DNA from: Blattamonas nauphoetae
Lineage: Eukaryota > Preaxostyla > Oxymonadida
DNA length: 64,000 nt
Reading direction: 5' to 3'
NCBI GenBank assembly: GCA_033064195.1
Contig: JARBJD010000165.1
Span: forward strand, 97,119 to 161,118
The translations under genes and the position numbers were made by a program. Shown one piece after another: positions 31,100-43,500 of the stretch; position 1 is the first letter of the stretch; every line of letters begins with the position of its first letter. The notes beneath the pieces were generated by a model. The model worked only from the letters and a program-made list of their open reading frames with translations. It was not told the DNA's origin and did not search any database.

Positions 31100-34000
31100 C
31101 GATCAGACGACCTCTTCAGAATCGACAAGTATCTCTTCTGACGAAGTCACAGCCTCCACACACCAGAATCTGTCTAAATTCTGAATGAAGTTCCAATAAC
31201 TTTCCGGGCTCGGAAGAAAGAAGGAGATGACAATGCGATTGTCCGATCAATCTCGAAGGCGTTCTAATTACTTGCAAAGGAGGAAGGTTCGAAGAATAAA
31301 ACAAGTACAATTCATTAGCACCCAACTCCGGTACTTCGGCGTGCTCGTGTCAACCGGGAACAGCATCTGACTCAATCAATGACTATCAATCCAACAATCC
31401 TGCTCCGAGCAAAACAAGCCAGACAGGAGGCACCCCGTTTATGATGAGGGGCGTATCAGCCAAATCCGGTGGTGGCGATTGCAGGACAAATGCCTCCCGC
31501 AGCGTCCACTTTTCCTGGCGGTTCAAAGTATCTGGATTCGATCTTAGCTGACCTGACACCATCCACAAGTGCTCAAGGTGTCCAGTTCCACGCGCCGAGA
31601 CTGTTTGCACTCTCCGGCCAGATGTCATGGGGTGATTACAATCGAGACATCACGAAACAGAAAAACTCCTCGATTTGGGGGAGATAGGTCGGAATCGACG
31701 AAAAATAAAAGTAGAATGGGGGACAAGCGACCCAGTTCGAGCAGAATCTGCACAGCATCTATTCAAATCGAGAGTCCTTCACCACTCTCATAAATCAAGA
31801 CATTTAAAAGCGGACGATCACCCTGCGGAAATTGATACAGTTATCTCGATCATACCGAGCATCACAGCCAGTTAATCTTTGAGTGACGAAGACTCCAGAA
31901 TAGTCAATACCATTCTTCAAGATTTCACAAATGCGATCGGAATGAAACTACGGAGAAACAATTCCCTCCCCCAAACAGGTAAAGAAATCAGCAATGGATC
32001 GTTTATTATCCGACCAGGGGTGATTAAACCCGTTTGAATTCCCCGTTCGTCTTGAACCTAGCAGGGGTTCACAACTGCCAATGCCATCAAGCAAGGGGCA
32101 TCAAGTGGTCTTTACGTTGCGCTAAACGGGTGGTGGACCGACTTAAACGTTCTTCTCCGGATAAGAACTGATAAATCAGCGCAAAATAAGAACATCATCC
32201 TTCGCTTGTTCAAGCCCTCCTTCAGCTCGACAATCAGACTCGATTCGACGTTGTTTGGCACTATTGGACACGTTTCGTTGCAAAACACCTTTAATTGGAG
32301 GTTGATATTGATTCATAATGAACTCCGGTTCAGCAAGATAAAATGTTCCTCTATCCACACTTGGATCCCGTTGAGTCTTTCCTAGATACAAGAATATCAA
32401 AATAACACTATATTACCAATCGGATCCTTCATCCGTTCCTCTTTCAGAATTGGGGGGTAGCCGTATAGGCAGTGCTACGAGATGATGATTCCTCCGACAG
32501 TAACTCTCACACTGTCATCACCTGGTGTCTTTCCATCAAAGAATAATCACTCCCGAAACAATGAAGCGAGCCCACGATACAATTGCCTCGATTGTTCGGT
32601 ATCGCCTAAAAACAAGATATTCTCATCGACTCGGACAGCAGTTTCTCACATATTCAGTTTATTTCGGGCATCATCGCTCATGTACGATACTCAGTCTTCA
32701 TGATTATTGAGAGCTGTACTATCGCCTGTCCAACACCGAAACATGTTGATTTTGTTCATCCAGGCAGCGGTAAGAATTTCACGCAAGGAGATGTCGAGCC
32801 TTTCGTCAAAGTTGGAATGACGGCCCGGGCATAGCCTCATATATTCCAAATCTACTACTGGAATCATCGCGCATGTGCGATTCCCATTTATCAGCTCTGT
32901 GGCACTATCGACGGAAATCGGGGGAAACAATACTCGCTAACCACAACAGCCAACTGTCGATCACGTCACCAGACACTGATGTGTCAATTCATCACAAATG
33001 ATAGCAATCTCCGAAGGAAGGAGATCAGAATCGAACCTGAACGACATGCGCTGCAATTCAAATACCAGTTGCGGTTGTCCAGACCTTCGTTGAGAGCGAA
33101 GATGAAGTCCACAAGATTTAAATGATGCCGATCTGAGGAAGAAAACGTTTGGAGAGAACTGCAAGCTCATAGCCACGCAACTCAAGTTCCAGTTGCTTTT
33201 GGTTCATCCATTCGGACAAGCGTCGTGGGGAAGCGCACACAGTTGACGCACATTCCCAGCCTCCCCGTCAAGAGGCTCAACCATGGTAATCCGTCATCAA
33301 TGATTGATAACTCCGAGACGATAGTGACAGCTGCCATCTCAGTACAACGGAATCTGCCAGCCATAAAGCAGCAAGAGTGAGATGACAACATCAGGGCAAT
33401 GGGGAGTAGAGTCCCAATCATATTCGTCTCGAAATGCCTTCCGTGCGACAAATGACAGAGTTTTCGATGTCAAGACATCACAGGAACGTCAACGACAATT
33501 GAATCAACTTTATAATGCAGAAAGATGGCATAGTTTAAACTCAAAATCAACCGAAAGTCCTCCGTGAGCAAAACACTCAGCCAGCCGCTCAGAGTGCAGG
33601 GATAATCCCCTCACGTAGACAGAGGACGCAAACTCAATACAATGACATCAAAGATGGCGAGGAGTCTTCAACTATTCACTCGCTCACCTCCTCAAGTTGG
33701 AGCCATGTCTCGTGGCATCGGTAATTGCTCAGATTGAAGACTTCACCTTCATTTCAAGTTAGACGAATCGATTATCGCGCTCACCCAAAATATCCGACTC
33801 ACCTCACCGTTCTCATCAACGGAGTCATATCAAGACGGGATCCTCCACACCGTCATCTTCTCCGAAGAACCACAATTCAGGAAAACGGCTAAGACTCCCT
33901 TCCCGACTGCGATTTCCATCCAATTCAATTGACACAGTCTAGTTAATCAACAACACCACAATTCCGTCCTGAATTCTGGTTGTTGTGTTGTCAAGAACCA

Positions 34001-34500
34001 CACTGAGAGATCACCAGACGACAGGAATACTCAACATGTCCCGAATAAGTACTTCGTCGACAGGACCAGGATCACTTCACGCAGTCTTGGAATCAAAGGC
34101 GGACAAACATTCTCCGTCATTCGATTCCACGACCAGGGAGAGAGTGAAACAATATACTATCTATCGGGAAAACTGTAGAAATCGCAATGACAACAGAGCC
34201 AGTTGTTTCACTGAAAAGATGTGATGACCACTACATAGCTGGTGTGATGGAGGGACACATTCACAGTGTTGGCGACTTGTCACTATTTAAAACCGTGACG
34301 TTGCAGCAATAATTTGGGAAGAAGGACACAACAACAAGTACTCCCCACACGTTCAACGGATAGGAAGGAGTCTCCATTGGAGGGGAGATTTGTTCATCGC
34401 CACCAAAGTCGTCGGGCGAAGACCAACTTTGAGCTGATTCGTTTGAAAGGATGACGATGTTCGGCATCGAAGCCAGTGGCCGCGTCATCGCGACAGATTT
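31100..34500. other. Long stretch without a recognisable gene
   Basis: No open frame above about 90 codons and none that I recognise on either strand. Composition is even and not low-complexity. I see no inverted ends or duplicated flanks. It could be a long-decayed element or gene, or true intergenic DNA. Confidence 0.4.
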
Positions 34501-34853
34501 GGAACAAGAAAATGTCTGAACCAAGAGCTCCAGAGATCAGACCTACCGTCCACCCTGTGCTTCTCCTTAACCGTGCAGGCAGGTTTTTGCACTCTCATGA
34601 CGAATCCACTTGCCATCTCAACGACGAGGATCTCTGTTTGTTCCCGTTCGCGCTTCGCGCCTGTCGCAGCAGAAGTCTCTCCGCGTCATCATAGCGTCAA
34701 GACAACTCAGCGGCCTGTGGCAGCCCTCTCGAAGGGAGTCACGGTCTCTCTGTCGAGCATGGTCCAAAGAGTAAAACCCAAGACAATGGATGCCTTTTCT
34801 TTTCAGCTCATCTATCACTTATTTTCTTTCTGTTCCTTTCAAGTCTCAATATC

Positions 34854-35245
34854 AGAGGGACCGAGGTTTGAACAGCACCTACTGGAAGGGCGGTGCTTGT
34901 GACAAACCGAGGTTCCTCTTGAGGACCTGCTACCACAAGCCGCGAGGGGCAGGGGGCCAGTTTACCAGTTCCCTTTGGAACTCTCTTTACAAAGACTTGC
35001 AACAGTTTTTTGCTCTCCGTTGGGGATTTTCTGTTGCAAGCATATATTAGTTTTTGTTTCCTCTTTCGTCGCATCGCGACTGACCCTTTCTTCATGGGTT
35101 CGCCCTGATGATTGGAAAATGTAAGGTGACCAGAATCTTCTAAGTTTTGAAGTGTTCTTGTTCTCATTGGTCCTATTTGGACCGAAACCCTTACTTCGGA
35201 CCACTTCTCAATATCAGAGGAACCTCGGTTTGTTACAAGAACGGG
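34854..35245. repeat. Two copies of the AACCGAGGT repeat family, partly inverted
   Basis: ATATCAGAGGGACCGAGGTTTG near 34852, CTTGTGACAAACCGAGGTTCC near 34897 and the complementary CAGAGGAACCTCGGTTTGTTACAAG near 35212 form related direct and inverted segments. They match the sequence flanking the pogo element at 29.05 and 30.78 kb. The pair CTTGTRACAAACCGAGGTTCCTCT facing inward could be the ends of a roughly 340-bp element, but no target duplication is evident. Confidence 0.5.
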
Positions 35246-36384
35246 GGAAGAGAGGGGAGTGGTGGGATGACATTCGGAACTGGCTGTGTTGGTCCCACGT
35301 CTTGCAGCGATGCATCCATCGCTCATTCTCGATCCGATGTTGCTCTACAAAGTCGACAACCTCAAGTTTTCCGCTCTCTTTTTGGAATGTGAGCATGTCT
35401 TCCATCGGCGATGGGTGTGAACAGGTTCCGCTGAAGGTTGGGGTTGGTTGAGAGGCGCGACGGGTGGAGAAGATGGAGAAGATCGGAGTGTCGATTGATG
35501 TTGTGATGAGCATTGATAACTCCTTCACTTGATCAGTTGTGATGTTGCCGAAGAATTTTCCCAAACATTTCTCGTGAATCACGTTCAAACCCGATCGCTT
35601 TGTCCAGAAACAGCATAATTCTATTTAAATCCAGGTTTTCCTTGGATAGGAGAAGACACGCCTGTTGGAGCTATGCACGAGCCAAATCATGCGCACGTGT
35701 GGCTTTGGCGAAGTTTCCTTTGAAGGTGATTCCGGACGTGTTCTGAGTATTGGTCAGGATCGATTCAGCAAGAGATACACACTCTCGATTCTTGCGAAGT
35801 TCTTTCACTAAGAGATATTTGATAAATTCCTGCACTTGACTCGGACTTGTGTATTTTGGAACTTTCCTTGAGAGCTGTTCGTTTAATATCTTCGACTGGA
35901 GATAGTGGCCTGAAGTTGGATGTCTCGACGTGGTTTGGTTGATTGGCTGAGTTAAAACACCGCTCTGATCACACACAGACACGAGTGGACTGGTTGTGCG
36001 GGAATTTGCGGGTGATTTTTGGTTTTTGACGGAGAGGGTGACAGGAGTGGGTGATGATGCTGGTTTGACCGTTGGTGGCTTCGTTTGGACTTGCGAAGGC
36101 CCGAATAATGAAGGAGTCGGAGCAGGTTGGAGAGAAGATGGCATTGCGGGTGTGAAAGAGCCGTTTGGAGTGGGCTGGGTGGGGATGACAGGAGACATCG
36201 ATGACTTGGTTGGATCATCCACTTTAAGAGTCGGTGTGTGCAAATCGACATTTTTCATTTCATCCATATCCACTTTGCTGCGGAGTTCGAATACATTTGA
36301 GCTGAGTATCATCATCAAAAGAGAGTTGTGAAGGTCTGGTGGGAGATCGGTGTTTAATCCGTTTGTCTTAGGCAGTGAGATCAT
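35214..36384 (-). pseudogene. Proline-rich host gene, decayed and cut by a repeat
   Basis: From Met 36384 (MISLPKTNGLNTDLPPDLHN) the frame runs 237 codons: helical start (LLMMILSSNVFELRSKVDMD), a Pro/Ser/Thr-rich middle (PAPTPSLFGPSQVQTKPPTV), then a helical segment (YLLVKELRKNRECVSLAESI). A stop after HDLARA is followed in frame by LQQACLLLSKENLDLNRIML, so it looks like a single new stop; then a frame change leads into 35588-35214 (KCLGKFFGNITTDQVKELSM, ENERWMHRCKTWDQHSQ). The end falls inside the repeat at 35.21 kb. I do not recognise the protein. Confidence 0.5.
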
Positions 36385-38130
36385 TGTTGGCTCTGCCGCT
36401 CATTTGGATGGGGTTTTCACAGCTGGTGCTTGGGAAATAGGGTATTTTTGAACTTTCGGGGAGATCAGTGGGTGTTGGATTGGATCGCTGAAATCTCATC
36501 ATGAACCGTGTTGCGGAGGACAGAAATTAGTGCATTCGGTCAAACGCCCCATTTTGAGCGGGAAAAGAGCGAGAGAGGGAGAACAGTCCCACGGAAACGC
36601 CGAGAAATGATAGCGCCCGAACGATCCACATGATGGTATTCAGCCACGTCTTGTCATTGCCAACGAATTACCATATCATTCCAATGAGATGGAAGGCAGC
36701 GAAATCAGCAAACTTTGCGGAATATGAGGCGTTGGCTGAGTCAGTGAAGAACGGGAGAATGAAGAAGGAGTGCAGGAAGAGGAGGAGAGATAGTGTGAGG
36801 CAAGTGATGTTAGGTATTGGGGGAATCGTCTGAGGAACATAATGAGGATGGGATGGGCCACGTTGGTTTACAAGACAAGTGTAATGAAGATTCCTGTTTG
36901 GTACGTAAAGTGTGATCAAGACATCAATTACAAATCAATAAAGGGAAATAGGAAAATATGAGGGTAAAAACAATGGAGAGGCAGACTGAGTTCCTGAATC
37001 ACCAATATCTCATTTCTTTCTGACCACATCAGCTCTGGATTTTCGTAAGTCATCCATTCCAGACTAATGAAGGGAAGTAAACGGAGAAAAGAGTAAAAAC
37101 AATGTAATCACACACTTATATATTGTGATTTGCATCTATCAACTGATTTTGTTGTCATTGACTGAGAAAAGGAGAGTAAATGAAGAGTCGAGCAGATCTC
37201 CATACATTTTACTTCAACGGAGATAAAAATGAGGTATCACGGGACAAAAGAAGTGTTGAATGGAGTACGGTCTTCAAATCGCGGGATGAGATGGCCTGAG
37301 AGATAAGAGATGACAAAGACAACTTGTCATGGGTGAGAGGATCAGATCAATCGGACAGGACAGGACATGTCCGATTTGTCCTGTTTTGAGATTAGCATGG
37401 AAGGTGGATGAACTAATTGAGAGAAAGTTCCAGTTTGAATATAAGGTGCTTGTCCGATTTTGTCCTCCTCTGTCCTCTCTTGGGCCGATCGTCCTGTAAA
37501 CTCCTAATTAGGAGTTTGTAGGACAGAACCCCCGAAGCTTGTAATTCGCAACAAAACCGGTTTTCACTCACTTTTCCGCCATTTTTACCGTCACACAACG
37601 GATTCAATTGAATATTGAATGATAAACTCCACTATAGTGTCAGAAAAAGGCCAAGGAAAAATAACTCATTCCAATTGTAGTTTTGAGGCATTCTCATGAT
37701 TTCTTTGGTATTGTTCAGGTCAGAATGGAGACAAGGAGTGTATGGCGAGCTGAGAGAAGGTGATTCCAGGCGAAATCAGTGCAGGAAAAGCCGAGTTTCC
37801 GAATCGGACAAGACCTCTGTCCTCTGTCCTCAAGATCAGGTGCTCTGTCCGTCCGCTACACATCATAAGTCTCAATCAAAATGAGTCGCTTGATAATTCT
37901 TTTTTGCGAGAATGTCGAGTGATGAATTTTGTCGAGAGTGGGAAGATGCTGCAGATGAGCGAAGAGAAGAGTATTCTTTGAATGGGGGAGCTGCGTGGCA
38001 AAATAGACAGCAGGAATAGGAGCTAATGAGAACGGATTTGTGGATGGAAGTGCGGGTGGCTGAGTGCGAGAAGAACTTCGCCCAGAGCTTCGGACGGGAA
38101 CAAATGAACACAATCACGAATCACCTTCAA
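36385..38130. other. AT-rich non-coding region
   Basis: Short frames only. It has a 20-bp perfect palindrome at 37498 and many TGTCC-type words between 37340 and 37850 (GGACAGGACAGGACATGTCC near 37357, TGTCCTCCTCTGTCCTCTCT near 37461). No gene or RNA recognised. Confidence 0.4.
37498..37517. repeat. 20-bp perfect palindrome
   Basis: AAACTCCTAATTAGGAGTTT is its own reverse complement. It is flanked by CCTGT and GTAGGACAG, which extend the symmetry weakly. Confidence 0.8.
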
Positions 38131-38138
38131 AAAGGTAA

Positions 38139-38216
38139 AAGCTAGAGGCAGACCCCATTTTAGCTAGGCGCAGACCCCACTTGACTAGGCGCAGACCCCA
38201 CTTGACTAGAGTAGTT
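38139..38216. repeat. Short tandem repeat, about three units of 24-26 bp
   Basis: The unit AGGCGCAGACCCCACTTGACT occurs twice exactly and once as AGAGGCAGACCCCATTTTAGCT. It sits just before the AT-rich left flank of the Polinton. Confidence 0.85.
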
Positions 38217-40126
38217 AAAGAAGCGAATAGAGAACCAATCTGAAATTGTCATTGAAATCAAAACTAAAAGTCAAGTCCGATTGACCAATTTTGAATCTTG
38301 TATTCAAAGGAATTTATGACATTTTGATGACATCAATATTTGGCCTAAATTCTAAAAATATGTCCAATATTTTGACCTCGTGAAAAGTGTCATTTTTGAA
38401 GCAAATTTTGGCAACATTCGAAAAAATGTTGGCACTTTTTTGGTGTTTTTCCCTTTTTGACCACAAATCAGTCGAATCCAATGTGAGAACCATTTCGAAA
38501 AATTCTGCAAAAAATTTCTAAAATCTCGGGGGCACTGTCGGTCATCGATCAAGACAATCCTGATCAAAATCGGTTGGGAATTCGTCGAGCTGTGTGCCGA
38601 ACTTAGGTCGAAAAAGTGACGAAAAAGTCGATGTTCAGATTTCGCCACTATGAACACCTTTATGTCTCAAATTGTGTTCAAACACGTTCTAAAATTACGA
38701 AATTGAGTTTGATCGGTGAAATTTTAGGAAAAAAGCACTTTTGAAAAAAAAGTTTGATCCGACCCCACAACATATTTTGAAAATGACAAAATTTTTAAGG
38801 AGGAGAAAGTGACGTCTCGCTCTTCTCCTACACGTCACTTTTCACCCTCTGATGGTCTCAAAACATGTCAAATCGGTAGTGGACAGGTATTCGCGTCATT
38901 CGGTTCTGACGATCCTCGACACACGATCGTTTTCACAATTTTTTGTCAATTTTCATTTCTCATTGATTTCACGTCAACCACTTCACAATCGCACTCAAGC
39001 GACGCTTTTTTGAGAATTCTGGTTTTACATCACCTATAGTTCGCTCTGGAGGGTCGGTTTTTCGATCACACTTGTGACGACAAATTTGCACCAACATTTT
39101 GACACTATGGATTTTTTGATCTGAATTTCGTTACAAATCCTTCTTTCTCACGGTATGAGTGAGTTGTGCTCGAATTTTGAGGAGATTTTGTCGGATAGTT
39201 CTCCCATAAAGTCACTTTTTCATGTTTTCACTTCTCAACTTTTGACCGTTTTTGTCACTTCAAAACCGACTGTAGTCCCTTTCATTTCATCACTTTCTCT
39301 CCCCATTTCACATTTGATCTCTTCACCATTCCTCTTCATTTTGCTCATATCACTTCCATTTTGTGGGCCGTTCTCACTTCACTAGCACATCATTTTATGT
39401 GAATTTTCATCAACTTTTTCACAAAAGCAGAGTAAAAGAAAGCGAAACAACCAACAATGAAACGGGCAAGTATGAAACTGAGAGGAAAAGTGATGATCGT
39501 GAAAATGACGTGAAATGTGACACCAATAGTGAAAATGTCGCTTGTGTTCTCGGTTTTATGTCTTAAAAACAACAAAAATGCTTCAAAAATGTATGTGAAA
39601 TGTTGGATTTTCCGGAAAAATACCGAGATATGAAGTGAGCCGTTGAATGGCGGATCTCAGCAAAAGTCCGGAAAACTCAGTAAACGGGAATTAGTGTGTT
39701 GTATTCGAGAAAAAGTTACAGTGAAAGAAACATGAATGAAGTGGTTAAAAAGAGGAAACAACGAGAAAATGAAGACTGAAGTGAGGTCAAAAATGAAAAC
39801 ATAACTAGTGAAAATGAAGTGACAATTCAATCAAAAACGAGTTAAACAAAGCTGAAAAAAGAGAGAAATGTGAGTGGCATACTCGTTTTTACATAAAAGT
39901 GCAGAGATCCACGACCGATCCTGAAACTCCGCATAACTCTGCAAAAGTTCGGAAAATCCAAAAAACGAAGCATACCATGATGATCTCCAACTTCAGGAGA
40001 ATCTGAAACGCGAAGAATTAGAACGAAACGAACATAGTTGAGAAATGAGTGATCGAACCCATTGATCCTCGTTTTCGGCGAAAAATCCAAAACTGAGAAA
40101 ACTACGAAAGAAAATCTAATTCTGAA
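38217..40126. other. AT-rich left flank of the Polinton, no gene seen
   Basis: Low coding potential on both strands and many T/A runs. The left terminal repeat of the Polinton should lie here or a little to the left, but its partner is beyond the right edge, so no boundary can be drawn. Confidence 0.4.
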
Positions 40127-40144
40127 TTTTTTATTTTGTATTAA
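40127..40144 (+). promoter_or_regulatory. T-rich start motif before the 129-residue gene
   Basis: TTTTTTATTTTGTATTAA directly before ATG 40145. One of ten matching sites in the element. Confidence 0.6.
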
Positions 40145-40534
40145 ATGAATCCAACTGCGATGTACAAGGAAAGACGTCGAGTATGTTCAGAACAAGCATT
40201 AATTGAATCAATGAGAGAAGAGAACTGTTCACTAGTCTCTGAGTATGTCAGAAATAATGTGCCGGTGATGTATGTTCATGAGGGAGTTGAATGGAGAATA
40301 AAACCAAAGTTGTGGAATCAAGGAAACAGACCTCACCTAGCGAAACGTCGACACTACACTCAATCATTTGTGGAGAATGAACTGAAGAAATACAATTGTG
40401 AACTCGTAGGTGAGTACACAAAAGTTCTGGTTCCATTCACATATCGAGAGATTGGCGGAAGTGAAGTGTTCAGAATTAGACTTGATTCCTGGTTAAAGGC
40501 ACCGAAAAAGCCCCATCTGAGAAAACAAAAATAA
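40145..40534 (+). CDS. Small Polinton protein (129 residues), two-repeat
   Basis: Basic protein with two similar halves: CSEQALIESMREENCSLVSEY, then EWRIKPKLWNQGNRPHLAK, and again FVENELKKYNCELVGEYTKV, then FRIRLDSWLKAPKKPHLRK. Each half ends in a W-[NL]-x-G/A-x-[RK]-PHL[AR]K motif. So it is an internal duplication of about 60 residues. The two basic PHLxK ends suggest nucleic acid binding, but this is a guess. It is the first gene of the element and lies 44 bp before the polymerase gene, with its own T-rich motif. Confidence 0.6.
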   Translation: MNPTAMYKERRRVCSEQALIESMREENCSLVSEYVRNNVPVMYVHEGVEWRIKPKLWNQGNRPHLAKRRHYTQSFVENELKKYNCELVGEYTKVLVPFTYREIGGSEVFRIRLDSWLKAPKKPHLRKQK

Positions 40535-40543
40535 ACGCTCAAC

Positions 40544-40577
40544 TTTTTTTATTTTCGGATTTTTGAATTTGTAGTAA
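40544..40577 (+). promoter_or_regulatory. T-rich start motif before the polymerase gene
   Basis: TTTTTTTATTTT, then 22 bases, then ATG 40578. A slightly longer spacing than most sites. Confidence 0.5.
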
Positions 40578-43500
40578 ATGGCACTGCTACAACCAGTCAA
40601 GGAAAGAATTCAAGAAATTCGAGATCTCTTTCCGAATGCACAATTTCTATTTAGTGATGGTCGAACGTATATTCCAGACAGCAAAAATTATCAACATCAT
40701 CGTTCATTTCTTCTGAATATGCTTCAACACACAGATCTCGAGTTTCCACATCCAACAAAGAATCTCGATCTCAATCTCATTCCAGATTTTATTGAACAAG
40801 TTAAACTTCGACAACAGATGGCGTCAGAAGATCGACTCGCTCACCGAATGATTGTTGACAACATGAGAGCAAATCCAAGAGTGAACAAAGATGAACTGAA
40901 AAAGCAAGTGTTCAGAATGACGTGGAAGCTGAAATCAATTGAAGAGAAGTTAATGGATCATTGGATGAAGAATCTATTGATCATTCAAAAGAAAAATGAA
41001 CAAATGGACAAAAGAGAAGTGCAGACCTTTGATGGATTTGAAGAATGCATATTACTCGCTGAACCACGTGACAAAGCAGCATTCAATGAATGTCTCATGA
41101 ATGCACGAAGGAAGTTCAAAAATAATGAGGTTGAGAAGGTTGAAGATAGTGGAAAACCATATCAACTGTACTTCCACAATCATCTGAAGAATGTTGAAGA
41201 AATCACAACATTCATCAAAGCAGTGTTCGACAAAGAGAAGGATCATCCCTTCAAGATCAGTCTTGACTTTGGAAAGATCATCGAGAGAAAAGACAAAGAT
41301 GAGACAACTTACAATGACTTCAGACCAGAATTGGAGAACACGTCAAAGAGTTTCCCAACGGTGATCAGAAGTTCAGGAGACATCAATGAGTATTCGAAGT
41401 ATGCAATCAATCTTATCAAAGAATCTCAAGAGAGAACACTGATGGATACGAAGACAATGTACATAGCATTCCACTCCATTCTAGTTGCAGTCTATCGATT
41501 CCCAGTCGAAGGAAAAGCAAATGCAATTCTCACTGAACACATTAAAACGAGAAACGTTCGGTACATCGATTCTGAGTTCAACATCTGCTTCTTTCAATCA
41601 TTGTCGTTCCTCACCCTTCCTGAAGTGCCTGGGAAAAAGATATCAATCAATATGAGAAACGTTGAAGCAAAACGATTGTTCGCTGTGCATAAGAAGCTGA
41701 CCCATCTTAAACCACATCAACTTACTGAGCACTTGCGAAAATATCCTGGATTTGATATTGCATGTGATATGGAGACAGTCATGCAAGAATTTAACATCAC
41801 AGTTCACATTTATGAATTTGACGAAGACAAGAAGCGCTATTTCCTAAGTCAATCGTACATCAACGACAATGATGATGCACTTGTTCTTCCCATCCTGATG
41901 ATTCCACTGACAGCAACTCTCGTTCATGTCATGTTCATTGTTGATCCTGAGAAAATCACTGGATATAAACTCTGCCCTTATTGTCAGTCAAGAGGATTCC
42001 AAGTCAAGGATTCTCACTTCAAGACATACTACGAGAAGCATCTCAAAGAGTGCAAAGAGCTTGATGGAAAACATGTGAAGAAGATCACTCTTGACAAAAC
42101 ACCAAGACCATATGTTCCACATATCCTCAACAATAGAACTTATGAATTTCTGATGGCACATAAGAGACAAGACGAGTTCAAACCAACGCAGTACTACATC
42201 ACTTACGATTTCGAAACGATGGAAGATCTCATTCTTGATAATCTATTCTCTGATGACAATACTCAGTTGATTTCTCATCTGAAGCCTCTCTCCGTTGCAT
42301 CATCAATTAAGACAAAATCAGGTGTGAAGTCAATCTATTATGATCTTCGAGATGGAAAGGATTTTGTGAAACAATGGATCAGAGAACTCTTCAAATATGC
42401 TGAGACAGTTCGAGAGGACAACTACTACGAAGACCCGGAAATACCCTCTCAGAATGAAGTCAGTGTGATTGGATTCAACAGCTCCAGATTCGACATCAAC
42501 CTCATCTTCCGTGATCTCGTTGACAAGGATTGGAAAGTGGTGAGCTTCCTTGGATCAACAACAAAGTACAAACAAGTTCTGATCAGACACGAGAAAACAC
42601 AACAGGTACTCCGCTTCATTGACATGATGTCGTACACTGGACCAATGACATTGGATAATGCAGTGAAGGCTTTTGGAGGAAACACAACTCTTCAGAAATC
42701 ATTCTTTGCATACGAGTCATTTGATTCATCAGACTACGATGCAGTGCTGAGCAAACACGAACCATTCTCCAAATATGAATTCTACTCCAGTCTGAACAAC
42801 AGTGAAATGTCCGACATTGATTACCAAATATATCTTGACGATTGGAACAAACAAGGATTCAAAAACAGATGGGATTACCTCAAGTTCTACAACATCAGAG
42901 ACGTCGAATGTATGATTGCACCATTGGATAATCTCATTGATCTGAACTTCCAATACAAGGTGGATATGTTGCACAATCTTTCATTGTCAGCGAATGCTTC
43001 AGCAATCAAATATGCATGTGCCTACAAGGACTTTGATATTGATGATGATTTCAATGGAGTGGATCAATCTGGTGAAATAAAAATCACGAAACAATACTGG
43101 AAGTACAAGGTTGCATCGTACATTTATCAAGACCAGAAAGCTCATCGCAATACTACCAACAATGTCACTGAAGCAGACTACGACTGGTTTGTTCAACAAT
43201 GCAAGAGAGTGTGCTATATATGCAAGAGTCACTTCTCACAAGCTGTACGACCTACACTGGATCGAATCGACAATTCGAAAGGACATTCAAAAGAGAACGT
43301 GAAGATCTGCTGTGACTACTGCAACACCTACAAGTCAGACAAAGACGAGCATCTTACACGACTGAGAATTCAACTGAAGAAGTACTGCATCTGGAAATCA
43401 CTACCAATGACTCTGACACATGAGCAAACATATCACAAGTTGAGAGCAGCAGTGACTGGTGGATTATCGAACGTTCAACACCGACAGAACATCAAAGATG

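Noticed and set aside
38217-40126. Assigning the left terminal repeat of the Polinton
   Set aside because: The matching right end lies outside the window, so no repeat can be demonstrated.
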